Source: an uncultured Prochlorococcus sp.
GTDB taxonomy: Bacteria; Cyanobacteriota; Cyanobacteriia; PCC-6307; Cyanobiaceae
DNA length: 64,000 nt
Direction: 5' to 3'
Assembly (NCBI GenBank): GCA_902521995.1
Contig: CABYTO010000001.1
Location: 98,149 to 162,148 of the forward strand
Position numbers and translations under genes: made by a program. This document shows positions 62,744 through 64,000 of this stretch, piece by piece. Under the pieces are notes generated by a model. It made no database searches and had not been told where the DNA came from. It was given only the letters and a program-made list of their open reading frames with translations. Positions within the stretch are counted from its first letter, which is position 1, and each line of letters opens with the position of its first letter.

Positions 62744-63448
62744 TTACCAAGGAATCTCCGAGCTGTCCCATGCAATAAATTTTCCAGAAGATGCTGGAGT
62801 TTGATTTTTAATAATATTGATCAAAAATTGGGATGATTTTTCTTTACTAAATAATTTATTTTCTGGAACAAATTTATGAAAAGGTCTAGATAAATCAGTA
62901 TCTACTGTTCCTGGATGAAGCAATGTAATAGTAGCCTTTGGGAAACGTCTAGCCCACTCAATACTTAAAGATTTAAAAAACTGATTTTGGGCAGATTTTG
63001 CAGCTCTATATGAATACCAACCACCAGTTTGATTATCTCCAATACTTCCCACTCTTGCACTTATACTTGCAAAATTAAAATCAATATCTTTTGGTATAAA
63101 TTCTTCAATAGTTTTAGCTAACAAAATAGGAGAAAAGGCATTTATTGAAAAACTTTCCATCATATTTTTTTTATCAAGGTGTTGTAATCTTTTTTCTGGT
63201 TGAAGAGAATCACTATGAAGTCTGCCTGTAGCATTAATAACTAGTCTTAATTTTGAAGGATGATTTGGGATTTTATTTTTCAACTGCAAAAGTGATTCAG
63301 AATCCTCTATATCTAATTCCCAAAAAGAATTAAATTCGCTTTTTCTTCCACATAAAACAACATCTAAGTCTTTTTCACTCTCACTCAAATCTTTAGCTAT
63401 TTGCGTTCCAATTCCACCTGCGCCTACGATTAAGGCTAACCCTTTCAT
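62744..63448 (-). CDS. short-chain dehydrogenase/reductase (C-factor-like)
   Basis: LIVGAGGIGTQIAKDL, YSYRAAKSAQNQFFKSLSIEW, HPGTVDTDLSRPF. Confidence 0.88.
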   Translation of the reverse strand: MKGLALIVGAGGIGTQIAKDLSESEKDLDVVLCGRKSEFNSFWELDIEDSESLLQLKNKIPNHPSKLRLVINATGRLHSDSLQPEKRLQHLDKKNMMESFSINAFSPILLAKTIEEFIPKDIDFNFASISARVGSIGDNQTGGWYSYRAAKSAQNQFFKSLSIEWARRFPKATITLLHPGTVDTDLSRPFHKFVPENKLFSKEKSSQFLINIIKNQTPASSGKFIAWDSSEIPW

Positions 63449-63529
63449 CTTATTAAAAATTACTTAATTTATTCTAAGAAACTTTTCTTGTGATTTGCGT
63501 AAATATCTTTCTTATTTCATTAAGAAATT

Positions 63530-64000
63530 TTATTGAGATTTACTTTTTTCTTTTAATAATTTATAAGCTATTTTCCTATCATCAAAATCAATAACTTTAT
63601 CATTGAGAATTTGATAATCTTCATGACCTTTCCCTGCAATTAAAACAATATCTTCTTTATTAGCAAATTTGATAGATTCATTTATTGCTTTAAATCTATC
63701 AATATCAATTGTTATTTTTCCTTTTTTTTCTATACCCATCAAAATATCATTTACTATTTTTTGAGGTTCTTCTGATCTTGGATTATCTGAAGTTATAAAA
63801 ACGTGATCAGAAAACTCTTCAGCTATTGCTCCCATTAAAGGCCTTTTACTACGATCTCGATCTCCTCCACAGCCAAAAACTGTTATGAGTTTCCCTTCAC
63901 AAAGTTTTTTAATTGATTGCAGAACTTTTTTTAATCCATCAGGGGTATGGGCATAATCAACAACTACTGTTGGAAGTGATCTTGAAACTGCATTATTATC
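63530..64000 (-). CDS. murE: UDP-N-acetylmuramoyl-tripeptide synthetase MurE, 5' part outside the window
   Basis: Reverse frame open to window edge: VVDYAHTPDGLKKVLQSIKKLCEGKLITVFGCGGDRDRSKRPLMGAIAEEFSDHVFITSDNPRSEEPQ, GKGHEDYQ. Confidence 0.95.
   Translation of the reverse strand, partial: DNNAVSRSLPTVVVDYAHTPDGLKKVLQSIKKLCEGKLITVFGCGGDRDRSKRPLMGAIAEEFSDHVFITSDNPRSEEPQKIVNDILMGIEKKGKITIDIDRFKAINESIKFANKEDIVLIAGKGHEDYQILNDKVIDFDDRKIAYKLLKEKSKSQ

Noticed and set aside
1-64000. Search for mobile elements, prophage, CRISPR, restriction or toxin-antitoxin systems
   Set aside because: No transposase, integrase, cas, methylase/endonuclease or toxin-like ORF recognised; the window is mostly core metabolism.

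Overview
This AT-rich 64 kb window is a dense, largely core chromosomal segment of a marine picocyanobacterium. Gene content points to a high-light Prochlorococcus: an hli-type small protein, psaF/psaJ, petC/petA, chlG, ndhB, a ctaCDE/ctaA/ctaB cytochrome oxidase module, a cyAbrB regulator, pseudocobalamin-pathway genes and a solo groEL. I support about 68 protein genes. Six of these are small genes absent from the supplied ORF track: an HLIP, psaJ, a DUF2256 zinc-ribbon gene and three other sub-60-aa ORFs. There are two tRNAs (Trp-CCA, Asp-GTC) and three convincing rho-independent terminators. I saw no CRISPR array, rRNA, transposase or prophage. The most interesting parts are: (1) a tightly packed DUF393 / DUF2805 / DUF2256 / FeS-BCP-type photolyase operon whose photolyase-like protein appears to lack the iron-sulfur cysteines of its family; (2) a self-contained promoter / structured 5' UTR / DUF4278 mini-gene / terminator module whose leader resembles a glutamine-II ('Downstream-peptide') riboswitch; (3) an unannotated, frameshifted ACR3 arsenite-permease remnant about 2.5 kb downstream of an ArsM-like methyltransferase and class V aminotransferase pair; (4) terminators embedded in the 3' ends of convergent genes. 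All calls are from reading sequence and translations; no searches or folding programs were run.
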